From JADCCX01 sp031431475 (GTDB taxonomy: Bacteria > Pseudomonadota > Alphaproteobacteria > Rhizobiales > Beijerinckiaceae), in contig JANPDL010000006.1 in the NCBI GenBank assembly GCA_031431475.1, positions 62,001-126,000 of the forward strand: a stretch of 64,000 bases of DNA, written 5' to 3'. This document shows positions 52,833-61,886 of this stretch, piece after piece. Made by a program: the position numbers and the translations under genes. Position 1 is the first letter of the stretch. Each line of letters begins with the position of its first letter. A model generated the notes under the pieces. It worked only from the letters and a program-made list of their open reading frames with translations. It was not told the origin of the DNA and did no database searches.

Positions 52833-53765
52833 TCAGAATTTGACCTTGTCGCCTCCCTTGAGCGCCAGCATTGCGCGGGCATCGTCTGGGCTGGCAACCT
52901 CTAGTCCAAGCCCTTCTATGATCATGCGGGCCTTCCTCACCTGTTCGGCATTGCTTTTGGCAAGCTGGCCAGGTCCGATCCAGAGCGAGTCCTCAAGGCC
53001 CACACGGATATTGCCACCAAGAGCTGCAGACTGGGCTGCAATCGCAAGCTGGTTGCGCCCGGCTCCGAGAACGGACCACTGGTAGTCCTTGCCAAACAGC
53101 CTGTCCGCAGTGCGCTTCATATGGGCCACATCCTCGGGATGAGCACCTATCCCTCCCAGGATTCCGAACACGGACTGCACGAACAGCGGGGCTTGCACCA
53201 CGCCGCGATCAAGAAAATGCGCCAGCGTGTAAAGATGTCCGATGTCGTAGCACTCGATCTCGAAACGCGTGTCGTTGTCGGCACAGGTGCGCAGGATGTA
53301 TTCAATATCCTTGAATGTGTTCTTGAAAATCCTGTCATGCGAGCCTTCCAGATACGGACGCTCCCAGTCATGCTTGAAGTCCTTGAATCGATCGAGCATC
53401 GGATAGAGTCCGAAATTCATTGAACCCATGTTGAGCGAAGCGACTTCGGGTGCAAAATGAGCCGCCGGGCCAACGCGCTCTTCCACCTGCATCGTGGGAG
53501 AACCGCCTGTTGTCAGGTTGATCACCACGTTCGATTTCTGCTTGATCACCTGAAGGAATGGCTTGAAAGCCTCAGGAGACTGATCAGGCTTGCCTGTGAC
53601 GGGATCGCGCGCATGCAAATGCACAATGGCAGCACCCGCTTCGGCTGCACCGATCGCTGCTTCGGCGATCTCCTCGGCGGTTACCGGCAGATAGGGCGAC
53701 ATTGACGGCGTGTGGATTGCGCCGGTAACAGCGCAGGTAATGATAACCTTGCGGTTCTTGGACAT
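52833..53765 (-). CDS. BKACE-family beta-keto acid cleavage enzyme
   Basis: A 310-residue enzyme of the 3-keto-5-aminohexanoate cleavage (BKACE, DUF849) family, which splits a beta-keto acid with acetyl-CoA into acetoacetate and a new CoA ester. The zinc ligands are in VHLHARDP (His-x-His, about 48-50) and GLEDSLWIG (Glu). INLTTGGSP and SLNMGSMNFG are the substrate loops. A CRYL1/carnitine-dehydrogenase-like gene lies nine bases upstream, fitting an oxidation-then-cleavage pair such as 3-hydroxy acid to keto acid; dehydrocarnitine is one possible substrate. Confidence 0.9.
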   Translation of the reverse strand: MSKNRKVIITCAVTGAIHTPSMSPYLPVTAEEIAEAAIGAAEAGAAIVHLHARDPVTGKPDQSPEAFKPFLQVIKQKSNVVINLTTGGSPTMQVEERVGPAAHFAPEVASLNMGSMNFGLYPMLDRFKDFKHDWERPYLEGSHDRIFKNTFKDIEYILRTCADNDTRFEIECYDIGHLYTLAHFLDRGVVQAPLFVQSVFGILGGIGAHPEDVAHMKRTADRLFGKDYQWSVLGAGRNQLAIAAQSAALGGNIRVGLEDSLWIGPGQLAKSNAEQVRKARMIIEGLGLEVASPDDARAMLALKGGDKVKF

Positions 53766-53774
53766 TGTGATTTC

Positions 53775-54713
53775 CTACCTGGGTTTGCGGGCAGCTGCCC
53801 GCTTGTGAACTTGCAGTGCCGCCAGGCGACGGTCTCGCCATGTGCTAAGCTTTTTTACATGCTCGGGAGTCTGTTCTGCCCCCCATTGTGCCGTGATTTT
53901 GGCCACATTGGTCTTGCCGAACGGATCACTACCATCACCTTGCGTCACCATATCCGTGAGGGAGGGTCCGTAGCGAGCACAATAATCCGCGATGCCGCCA
54001 GGCGCGTTCAGCTCGATGGTTTCGAAGGGTCCCATGAAGGACCAGCGAAGTCCCAGCCCGTCCTTGATCGTCGTGTCGAGATCCTGCGGTGAGCACACCC
54101 CGTCACCGACGATGCGGAATGCCTCAGCCAGTAGCGCAGCCTGCAGGCGATTGAGGACAAAACCGGGCTTTTCCTTGTTGAGAACGATCGGAGACTGGCC
54201 GGCTTTCAGATAGATCAATCGTGCCTTCTCGGTGACTTTCGGGTCAGTCCACGGTGCTGGGGCCAGTTCGACGATAGGCACGAGATGCGGCGGATTGACC
54301 GGATGCGCCACAAGGCAGCGCGACCGGCCTTTCAGCCCATCGCTGAAGCGAGATGCAATGATGAAAGAGGTTGATGATGCGAGGATTGCCGATGCCGGAG
54401 CCAGTGCATCCATCTCCGCGAAAAGCGCGCGCTTCGCCGCAATGGTTTCCGGACCGCTTTCCTGAACCAGCACTGCGCCGCTTAACGCGTCCGCCAGCCC
54501 GGCAGCAACACGGATACGGGCAAGCGCTCCAGCTGGGTCGTCGACCAGTCCATGGCTGGCAAGTTCCTTGAGGTTCCGGCCAATCTGGGTCCGTGCTGCC
54601 TTGGCTACGCCAGACGCCACGTCTTGCAACGCGACCTCGAAGCCATGGCTGGCAAAAATCGTGGCCCACGCCCTGCCGATCAAGCCAGTGCCGACAATGG
54701 CGATCTTGCTCAT
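53775..54713 (-). CDS. 3-hydroxyacyl-CoA dehydrogenase family (CRYL1 / carnitine dehydrogenase-like)
   Basis: A 312-residue NAD-dependent dehydrogenase starting MSKIAIVGTGLIGRAWATIFASHG; the frame continues to 54773 without better start. The Rossmann motif GTGLIGRAWA, the catalytic RCLVAHPVNPPHLVPIVELAP (His about 143), and KEKPGFVLNRLQAALLAEAFRIVGDGVCSPQDLD are as in lambda-crystallin/L-gulonate 3-dehydrogenase and L-carnitine dehydrogenase. It oxidises a 3-hydroxy acid to a 3-keto acid that the neighbouring BKACE can cleave. The substrate is undecided between gulonate-like sugar acids and carnitine-like compounds. Confidence 0.88.
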   Translation of the reverse strand: MSKIAIVGTGLIGRAWATIFASHGFEVALQDVASGVAKAARTQIGRNLKELASHGLVDDPAGALARIRVAAGLADALSGAVLVQESGPETIAAKRALFAEMDALAPASAILASSTSFIIASRFSDGLKGRSRCLVAHPVNPPHLVPIVELAPAPWTDPKVTEKARLIYLKAGQSPIVLNKEKPGFVLNRLQAALLAEAFRIVGDGVCSPQDLDTTIKDGLGLRWSFMGPFETIELNAPGGIADYCARYGPSLTDMVTQGDGSDPFGKTNVAKITAQWGAEQTPEHVKKLSTWRDRRLAALQVHKRAAARKPR

Positions 54714-54884
54714 GCTGCCCACCTTATAGCCAAAACATCGTTTGGCGCAGTTCAGGATTTCCGGAAAGTTCACAACCGGACTATGTCGTCAGACAAGAAT
54801 ACATACTGGACCATTTGCACGCGCGTCCACCATGTGTTCCTGTTTGCTGACAGCCCTGACCCTCAGCAAGCAAGGACAGCAGAC

Positions 54885-55661
54885 ATGGATATGGGATTGA
54901 ACGGCGCAAAGGTTCTGGTCACGGCGGGTGCAGGTGGCATCGGCCTTGAGATTGCCCGCTCGTTTCTGGCAGAAGGAGCGCGCGTACACGTCTGCGATAT
55001 CGACAAAACCGCGATTTCTGCTCTGAAAACCACCGATCCGGAGGTCACCGCATCGGTTTGCGATGTAGCCGAACGCGATCAGGTCGCCTCCATGTTTGAG
55101 GCCGCCCTGACAAGACTGGGTGGTCTTGATGTGCTGGTCAACAATGCCGGGATCGCAGGACCCACGGGGCGGGTCGAAGAGATCAATCCCGAGGATTGGG
55201 ACCGCTGCATTCGGGTTTGCCTCAGCAGCCAGTTCAATTGCGCTCGGCTTGCTGTTGCGCACCTCAAGAAAAGCAAAAACGCCTCGATTGTCAATTTGTC
55301 CTCGGCTGCAGGAAAGCACGGTTTTCCGCTCAGAAGCCCGTATTCGGCCGCCAAATGGGGTGTGATCGGCTTCACCAAGTCACTCTCCATCGAGCTTGGC
55401 GAGTTTGGCATTCGCGTCAATGCCGTTCTGCCCGGTCTTGTAGCGGGAGATCGCATCCGTCGTGTGCTGGAGGCGAAGGCACAACAGCGTGGCATTTCCT
55501 TCGTCGAGATGGAACGCAGTGCGCTGTCATTCACCTCACTTAAGGATTATGTGACCCCGCAGCAAGTCGCCGATCAGGTCGTGTTCCTCGCCTCCTCGCG
55601 AGGACGCACCATCTCGGGGCAGGCAGTTTCCGTCTGCGGCGACACGCTCATGCTTGGCTGA
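54885..55661 (+). CDS. short-chain dehydrogenase/reductase
   Basis: A 258-residue SDR starting MDMGLNGAKVLVTAGAGGIG; the frame is open far upstream through the divergent gene, without homology. Cofactor motif TAGAGGIGLEIA, NNAGIAGPTG, catalytic Ser in LSSAAGKHG and Tyr-x-x-x-Lys in SPYSAAKWG. It sits divergent from the dehydrogenase/BKACE pair and convergent with iolB, so it may serve either. Substrate not predictable. Confidence 0.87.
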   Translation: MDMGLNGAKVLVTAGAGGIGLEIARSFLAEGARVHVCDIDKTAISALKTTDPEVTASVCDVAERDQVASMFEAALTRLGGLDVLVNNAGIAGPTGRVEEINPEDWDRCIRVCLSSQFNCARLAVAHLKKSKNASIVNLSSAAGKHGFPLRSPYSAAKWGVIGFTKSLSIELGEFGIRVNAVLPGLVAGDRIRRVLEAKAQQRGISFVEMERSALSFTSLKDYVTPQQVADQVVFLASSRGRTISGQAVSVCGDTLMLG

Positions 55662-55778
55662 CGTTGGACTTTGGGATGCGGAAAACAGACCATTCGTGAC
55701 CAGGGTGCGGATTGGCGGTCTCAATGGGAATATCGCTTGCCGGATCGCGCATTTCATCGTGTCACTCCACGCGACAGA

Positions 55779-56600
55779 TCAACCCGGTGGCGGCAGAAGC
55801 CACGCGTGCTCGGGAGCATTGTGGAACTTCCAGGTCCTTTTCGGACCGGCCATGACGTTGAGATAGTAGAGATCGTAGCCGTGGCAGGTCGCACAGGGGT
55901 GATAGCCCCTGGGAACGAGGACAACGTCGCCGTCTTCCACTGTCATTGTTTCGTCGAGATCGCGATGACCATCCGAATCGGCGTCGGTGAACACCCGCTG
56001 GAATGCGAAGCCCTGCGGCGGGTTCAGGCGGTGGTAGTAGGTTTCCTCCAGCTGGGACTCGCTTGGCAGGTCATCCCGATCATGCTTGTGCGGTGGATAG
56101 CTTGAGGTATGCCCACCCGGTGTGATCACCTCAACGACGAGCAGCGAAGCCGCAGTCGGATCGCTCTCGGGCAGGATATTCGTGACGTGGCGGATGTTGG
56201 TGCCCTTGCCGCGGATTTCCAGCCCGAGCCGTTCTGGTGTGATGACCCGGACGGTTCGCGCGCTGCCATCTCCGGGCGCACTGCAAACGCCGAGTTCAAC
56301 AGCAGTTTCCGCCGTGACCGACCAGCTTGAGCCAGGCGGAATGTAGACCGACCACGGCTTGCCCTCAAAGGGCGACATGCGCTCGCCAATGCATCCTAGA
56401 TCGGTGCCGTCAGCGCGGACTTGTCCCTTGCCCGCAACGAAGACCAGACAGGTCTCTCGGTCCGTCACTTTACCTTCCGTCTTGTCGCCGGCACGCAGCC
56501 GATGGAGGTCAAATCCGACATAGGTCCAGCCTGCGCTCTCCGGAGTGATTCTGATCACCGGGCCATGGTCGGCAACCGGCCTGATGCGAAGATGCGACAT
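55779..56600 (-). CDS. iolB: 5-deoxy-glucuronate isomerase IolB
   Basis: A 273-residue cupin isomerase that turns 5-deoxy-glucuronate into 5-dehydro-2-deoxygluconate in myo-inositol catabolism. IolB signatures are ITPESAGWTYVGFDLHRLRAGD near the start, GGHTSSYPPHKHDRDDLP with the metal His residues, and YHPCATCHGYDLYYLNVMAGPKRTW near the end. It is the last gene of iolC-iolD-iolB, only three bases behind iolD. The length is normal (about 270). Confidence 0.95.
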   Translation of the reverse strand: MSHLRIRPVADHGPVIRITPESAGWTYVGFDLHRLRAGDKTEGKVTDRETCLVFVAGKGQVRADGTDLGCIGERMSPFEGKPWSVYIPPGSSWSVTAETAVELGVCSAPGDGSARTVRVITPERLGLEIRGKGTNIRHVTNILPESDPTAASLLVVEVITPGGHTSSYPPHKHDRDDLPSESQLEETYYHRLNPPQGFAFQRVFTDADSDGHRDLDETMTVEDGDVVLVPRGYHPCATCHGYDLYYLNVMAGPKRTWKFHNAPEHAWLLPPPG

Positions 56601-56603
56601 GCT

Positions 56604-58454
56604 TCATGATCCCGGGTTCTGCTGGCGTATTGCCGTTTCGTAGACCGAGCGGGCGTGGCGAACCTCAGCCCTTTGGCTGACTTCTGGAACTGCCACATCC
56701 CACCAGTGACCGCCGACTCCCGTCGAGATCAGCGGATCGGTGTCGATCACGATAACGGTCGTACGGCTGTTTGATTTCGCGCGCTGAAGCGCCGCTTCGA
56801 GATCGGCGATGGAGCCCGCCTTCTCGGCAATGGCTCCGAGGCTTTCGGCATGGGCCCGGAAATCAATCGCTGGCATCGTCAGGTGCTTAGAATCGCGGAG
56901 TAGGTTGTTGAAGCTGGCTCCGCCTGTCGCCATCTGCAATCGGTTGATGCAGCCATAGCCACGATTGTCCAGCAGCACGATGGTCAGCTTCAGGCCTAGC
57001 ATGACGGATGTGGCGATCTCGGAGTTCAGCATCAGATAAGAACCGTCTCCCAGCATGACGACGACATCCCCGTCCGGCTTCGCCATCCTGACCCCAAGGC
57101 CACCCGCAATCTCATAGCCCATAGTCGAGTAGCCATACTCCGCATGGTAGGAGCCAGGCGCACCCGCGCGCCAGAGCTTGTGCAATTCGCCGGGTAATCC
57201 GCCTGCAGCATGCAGCACCGTAGCCCCTGAACCGCAGACGCGTTGCACTGCGCCGATCACCTGTGCGTCCGACGGCACAACAGCATTCGTTGCAGCAGTG
57301 ACGGCATCCGCTGCACAGCGCCATTCAGCCTTGGCGGATGCAGCCTTTTCGACCCATCCCTGCGGTGCGCGATAGCCAGCCATCCTTTCGTCAAGTTCCC
57401 GCAATCCTTCCAGTGCATCAGCCACAAGCGACACCGAGCTGTGCTTGCCGGCATCGAAGGATTGGACGTTCAGTCCGATGATCGCCTTGGCCGGGTTCTT
57501 GAACAGCGACCAGGAGCCAGTGGTGAAATCCTGCAGGCGTGTGCCAACCGCGAGGATGACATCGGCTTGTTCCGCCACGGTATTGGCGGCAGCCGTTCCG
57601 GTCACGCCGAGAGCGCCCATGTTGAGCATGTGATCATCCGGCAGTGTCGATTTTCCACCCTGCGTCTCGCAGACCGGGATGCCATATTGATCCGCAAATG
57701 CTGCCAGTTGCTCACTTGCGCCAGAGTACAGTGCGCCTCCGCCCGCAATAATGACGGGTCTGGTCGCGGTCTTCAGAACCGAGATCGCACGCGCCAGTTC
57801 GTTCTGGTCCGGCCGGGGCCGCCGGATTGACCAGATCCGTTCGGCAAAGCAGCTTGCGGGGTAGTCATAGGCTTCGGCCTGGACATCCTGACACAGCGCA
57901 AGCGTTACCGGCCCGCAATCTGCGGGGTCGGTCAGCACTGTCATCGTCCGGGCAAGCGCCGGTATGATCTGCTCGGGCCGTGTGATCCGGTCAAAATAGC
58001 GCGACACCGGGCGGAAGCAATCATTGGCGGAAACCGTACCATCACCGAAATCTTCCACCTGTTGCAGGACAGGATCGGGGATGCGGTTGGCAAAGACATC
58101 GCCGGGCAGCAACAGCACAGGCAGGCGATTGACATGAGCCAGCGCCGCTGCCGTCACCAGATTGGTGGCACCAGGGCCGATCGAGGTTGTTACCGCCATC
58201 ATCCGCCGCCGCATGCTTGCCTTGGCAAAGGCGATGGCAGCATGGGCCATCCCCTGCTCGTTATGGCCGCGATATGTCGGTAATTCTTCGCGGACATGCC
58301 AGAGTGCCTCGCCAAGACCAGCGACATTTCCGTGTCCGAAGATGGCCCAGCATCCCGCGAACATGGGCACAATATTGCCATCGATTTCCGTCTTCTGGAC
58401 GCAGAGATAGCGCACCAGCGCTTGTGCCATTGTAAGGCGTATTGTGCCACTCAT
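56604..58454 (-). CDS. iolD: 3D-(3,5/4)-trihydroxycyclohexane-1,2-dione hydrolase IolD
   Basis: A 616-residue thiamine-diphosphate enzyme opening the diketo-inositol ring to 5-deoxy-glucuronate. Near the N-terminus FAGCWAIFGHGNVAGLGEALWH and GHNEQGMAHAAIAFAKA supply the catalytic Glu; the ThDP motif is GDGSYLMLNSEIATSVMLGLKLTIVLLDNRGYGCINRLQ (GDGS ... N). The central domain HVNRLPVLLLPGDVFANR is typical of IolD. Start MSGTIRLTMAQALVRYL; 31 bases follow the iolC stop. Confidence 0.95.
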   Translation of the reverse strand: MSGTIRLTMAQALVRYLCVQKTEIDGNIVPMFAGCWAIFGHGNVAGLGEALWHVREELPTYRGHNEQGMAHAAIAFAKASMRRRMMAVTTSIGPGATNLVTAAALAHVNRLPVLLLPGDVFANRIPDPVLQQVEDFGDGTVSANDCFRPVSRYFDRITRPEQIIPALARTMTVLTDPADCGPVTLALCQDVQAEAYDYPASCFAERIWSIRRPRPDQNELARAISVLKTATRPVIIAGGGALYSGASEQLAAFADQYGIPVCETQGGKSTLPDDHMLNMGALGVTGTAAANTVAEQADVILAVGTRLQDFTTGSWSLFKNPAKAIIGLNVQSFDAGKHSSVSLVADALEGLRELDERMAGYRAPQGWVEKAASAKAEWRCAADAVTAATNAVVPSDAQVIGAVQRVCGSGATVLHAAGGLPGELHKLWRAGAPGSYHAEYGYSTMGYEIAGGLGVRMAKPDGDVVVMLGDGSYLMLNSEIATSVMLGLKLTIVLLDNRGYGCINRLQMATGGASFNNLLRDSKHLTMPAIDFRAHAESLGAIAEKAGSIADLEAALQRAKSNSRTTVIVIDTDPLISTGVGGHWWDVAVPEVSQRAEVRHARSVYETAIRQQNPGS

Positions 58455-58485
58455 TGGTCTGCTCCAATCCGGAAGCTATTGTCCA

Positions 58486-60402
58486 TCATACCCGCACCCG
58501 TTGCCATGTAGTGATCAACTGTCCGAACCGTTCGGCCATGTCACTGATTGCCGCTTCGTCCGTCATCTGCCCTGAAAGCCAGGCCTTTGCCGAATACGCA
58601 AACAGTGTCCGGCCCACGGCGAACCCCTTGACAACAGCAATGCCCGTCACAGCACGAAACGCTGTTTCCAATTGCTCCGCCGGTGCGTCTAACCCCAGCA
58701 TGACGATGCCCCGGCAATAGGGATCATGCGCCTGAACTGTTGCCTCGATGGCCCGCCAGGCAGTGGGGCTATCCTGTGGCTCCAGTTTCCACCAGTCCGG
58801 CTTGATACCGAGCGCGTATAGTTCGCCAAGCGCGTTCGCCAGTGTCATCTCACCCAACGGCCCGTGCTGCCCGGCAATGATCTCCACCATCAGTTCCCGG
58901 CCAACCTTGCGTGTTGCCTCGAAGAGCATCCGCAGCTTCTGTTGCTGCTCGTCTTTCAATGCCTGCGGATCATCCGGATGGTAGAAGCACAATGCCTTGA
59001 CGCAATGCGTCACCGGCCAATCCACCAGTTGCGAGCCGATGTCCTGCGAAAACGCGAAGCGCAGCGGCCGGGACCCCGGCTGCTCGACCGGACGTCCGAG
59101 CCAGTGGAACGGATGTTTTGCGAATTCATGCATCGCGGCGCGGCCATGCTTCTCGTCCAGCAGCATGCCAATTCCGGGGTGTCCTGCCGCGACTTTCGCT
59201 GCTGCCTTCACCGCCAGTACCTTGAAATCCGCGATACGCTCGACCGGCGCGCCTGCGTTTAGCGCCAACTGCTCCAGCTGGACGCGGTGATCGATAGCGA
59301 AGGCGATCAGCGCAGGTTGTGTCGCCCTTCGCGTCGTTGCCCAATGGACATGATTGATCGCCTCGTCGTGGCGTAGCGCGTGGTGATTGCTACCGTTCTT
59401 GAGAAAGAACTGCAATTCCGCAAAGGTCGGAATCTCCGGCGCGCAAAGCAGCCGCGACACTGCGAAAGCTCCGCAGGCGTTGGCCCAGGTGGCAGATGTC
59501 CGGATATCCTCTCCGCCCAGCCATCCCCTGAGGAACCCGGACATGAAAGCGTCACCTGCCCCGAGAACATTGTAGACCTCGATCGGGAAGCCCTTGCCGA
59601 TAATCCCGTCTTCAAGGTCGTCCGGGATCAGGCCATCATAGACGATGCAACCCATGGGTCCGCGCTTGAGCACGATGATGGCATTGGTTCGCGCCCGGAT
59701 CGCCTTCAGCGCCGTAAGCAACGTCCGTTCGCCCGATGCGATCAGCACTTCCTCTTCAGTGCCGACGATCAGATCACAATCCACCAGTATGGTTTGCATC
59801 GTCCGCGACACCACATCGGACGCGATATAGCGGTTGTCGCCGTCGGCATGGCCAGCAAGGCCCCAGAGATTCGGCCGATAATCGATGTCGAGCACAACAT
59901 GTCCTCCGGCAGCTTTCATCAGCCGAATGGCCTTGCGCTGCGCTGCATCCGGGACAGGCTTCGAGAAATGCGTGCCGGTGACGACCAACGCCCGTGCCGA
60001 GGCGATAAAGTCCGGGTCGACATCGTCTTCACACAGCGCGATGTCAGCGCAGTTCTCGCGGTAGAAGAGCAGCGGAAAGCTCGTATCGCTCTCGACCGAC
60101 AGGATGGCGAGCGCGGTTAGCCGGTTGGGATCGACGGCGACACCATCGAGGGTTACGCCCTCGCGCAACAGTTGTTCACGGATGAATCGCCCCATCTGTT
60201 CATTGCCGACACGGGTCAGAAGCGCGGACCTCAGGCCCAGACGTGAGGTTCCGACTGCGATATTCGTCGGGCAGCCACCGACGGATTTGGCGAAGCTCGC
60301 GACATCTTCGAGCCTTGTGCCGATCTGCTGACCGTAAAGATCAACCGACGACCGCCCCATGGTGATCACGTCAAGCCTGCACGCACTGGAAATTCTGCTC
60401 AT
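58486..60402 (-). CDS. iolC: 5-dehydro-2-deoxygluconokinase IolC fused to DUF2090
   Basis: A 638-residue two-domain protein. Residues 1 to about 325 form a PfkB sugar kinase (DVITMGRSSVDLYGQQIGTRLEDVASFAKSVGGCPTNIAVG and the catalytic NVLGAGDAFMSGFLRGW). Residues 335-638 are a DUF2090 domain with a TIM-barrel aldolase-like look (LIAFAIDHRVQLEQLA, PDWWKLEPQDSPTAWRAIE). The fusion is the usual rhizobial form of IolC; the second domain may act as the following aldolase (IolJ-like), which is inference. It begins the iolCDB operon; iolE and iolG are not in the window. Confidence 0.94.
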   Translation of the reverse strand: MSRISSACRLDVITMGRSSVDLYGQQIGTRLEDVASFAKSVGGCPTNIAVGTSRLGLRSALLTRVGNEQMGRFIREQLLREGVTLDGVAVDPNRLTALAILSVESDTSFPLLFYRENCADIALCEDDVDPDFIASARALVVTGTHFSKPVPDAAQRKAIRLMKAAGGHVVLDIDYRPNLWGLAGHADGDNRYIASDVVSRTMQTILVDCDLIVGTEEEVLIASGERTLLTALKAIRARTNAIIVLKRGPMGCIVYDGLIPDDLEDGIIGKGFPIEVYNVLGAGDAFMSGFLRGWLGGEDIRTSATWANACGAFAVSRLLCAPEIPTFAELQFFLKNGSNHHALRHDEAINHVHWATTRRATQPALIAFAIDHRVQLEQLALNAGAPVERIADFKVLAVKAAAKVAAGHPGIGMLLDEKHGRAAMHEFAKHPFHWLGRPVEQPGSRPLRFAFSQDIGSQLVDWPVTHCVKALCFYHPDDPQALKDEQQQKLRMLFEATRKVGRELMVEIIAGQHGPLGEMTLANALGELYALGIKPDWWKLEPQDSPTAWRAIEATVQAHDPYCRGIVMLGLDAPAEQLETAFRAVTGIAVVKGFAVGRTLFAYSAKAWLSGQMTDEAAISDMAERFGQLITTWQRVRV

Positions 60403-60590
60403 CAGCTATTGTACTCCCGTCGGATATTCCCGTGACAGGAGCCGAGAGCAATGAGAATTGCAACCCCAGGCTGATGAAGTGAACACGCATGCCATATTGA
60501 CCATTGACGATATCCCGCCATCACCAGCGCTGCGACAGAATGACAAGAGACAGATGCCGTCCATTTGAGGAGTTAGCCCGTAAAAGACAT

Positions 60591-61856
60591 ATGCCATCAA
60601 GCCAATCCCGTACATTCGAGCCTAGCCGGGCCGCAGGTTTGGCACGCCTCACGGCTTTCGTACCCTATGCCGGACATCAATACGCGGCCAGCCGAAACGA
60701 TGATCTGGGGCCGGATCGACGCTCAAATGTCTCGGTGCTCTCTCCCTACATCCGCCACCGGATGATCACAGAAGAAGAGGTGTTGACCGCTGTTTTAGCC
60801 CAACACAGTCTGGCCGTTGCTGAAAAATTCATCCAGGAGGTTTTCTGGCGGACCTATTTCAAGGGTCACCTTGAAACCCGCCCCTTTGTCTGGGGCAACT
60901 ATCAGCGCAATCTGAACCAGCACATCAATGGTCTTTCGGGAAAAGGCAGTTTCCGCAAAGCTTACGAACGGGCAGTCGAAGGCCGCACCGGCATCAACTG
61001 TTTCGATGCATGGGTCGAGGAATTGGTCGAAACCGGTTACCTGCACAACCATGCCCGCATGTGGTTCGCCTCGATCTGGATATTCACGCTGAAATTACCG
61101 TGGGAGCTTGGTGCCGATTTCATGATCCGTCATCTCATCGACGGTGATCCCGCCTCCAACACCTTGTCCTGGCGTTGGGTGGGCGGTCTGCACACCAGAG
61201 GAAAGACCTATCTGGCCCGCCCTGACAATATCCGCTCCTGCACGCACGGCCGCTTCACGCCCGAAGGTCTGGCGCGGGAAGCGCCGCCTCTGGAAGAACC
61301 GCCTCTGCCATCGGCCCAGCCGTTGCCTTCTGCAGCAGTGCGGTTTCTATCCGGTCGGACTGGAGTGCTGCTGACTCCGGAGGACCTGCATCCCGCAAGC
61401 CTTGACCTTGGCGACGCGGACGTCGTCGCGGTTGCCGGTGCTGTTCTGCATGATGAATTCTCATCGATCGAGACGTCAGGTCTCGTGAAGGCGTTCACCA
61501 ACGGTGCACTGGCGGATGCTTTGCTTTCCACATCAACATATTTCAACACCTCTGCAACACACCTGCCATCTCTCTCTGCACTTGCTATCGAGGACTGGGC
61601 GCGCAGGCATGCACTGGAGACAGTGGTGACGGCCTATGCCCCGGTGGGGCCTGTTGCGACGTGCCTGACCGAGATCCTGCCTCGGTTGCAAGCAAAAGGC
61701 ATTCGGCTGGTCCAGGTCAGGCGCGCTTTCGACACGTTGGGCTGGCCACATGGCACACGCGGTTTTTTCGCCATGAAGGAGAAAATACCCAGTATGCTGC
61801 GCGAACGCGGGATCGGTCCGTCCGCCTGCGACCCGCAACTCATGCTGTTTTCATGA
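60591..61856 (+). CDS. cryptochrome/photolyase-like FAD protein, apparently domain-permuted
   Basis: A 421-residue protein starting MPSSQSRTFEPSRAAGLARL (start weakly supported; no strong ribosome site). Residues about 40-225 match the FAD-binding helical domain of photolyases: NVSVLSPYIRHRMITEEEVL, FIQEVFWRTYFKGHLE, YLHNHARMWFASIWIF, HLIDGDPASNTLSWRWVGGLHTRGKTYLA. The alpha/beta antenna domain normally at the N-terminus is absent there, but residues 255-421 (GRTGVLLTPEDLHPASLDLGDADVVAVAG ... WPHGTRGFFAMKEKIPSML) look like such a domain placed at the C-terminus. DNA repair or light sensing cannot be decided. Confidence 0.75.
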   Translation: MPSSQSRTFEPSRAAGLARLTAFVPYAGHQYAASRNDDLGPDRRSNVSVLSPYIRHRMITEEEVLTAVLAQHSLAVAEKFIQEVFWRTYFKGHLETRPFVWGNYQRNLNQHINGLSGKGSFRKAYERAVEGRTGINCFDAWVEELVETGYLHNHARMWFASIWIFTLKLPWELGADFMIRHLIDGDPASNTLSWRWVGGLHTRGKTYLARPDNIRSCTHGRFTPEGLAREAPPLEEPPLPSAQPLPSAAVRFLSGRTGVLLTPEDLHPASLDLGDADVVAVAGAVLHDEFSSIETSGLVKAFTNGALADALLSTSTYFNTSATHLPSLSALAIEDWARRHALETVVTAYAPVGPVATCLTEILPRLQAKGIRLVQVRRAFDTLGWPHGTRGFFAMKEKIPSMLRERGIGPSACDPQLMLFS

Positions 61857-61886
61857 CAGCTCCTACCCGGAATTTGAGGCCTTCCG

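Noticed and set aside
54552..54884. N-terminal extension of the SDR frame through the divergent dehydrogenase start
   Set aside because: No family similarity before MDMGLNGAKVLV, and it would overlap the promoter and 5' end of the divergent gene.
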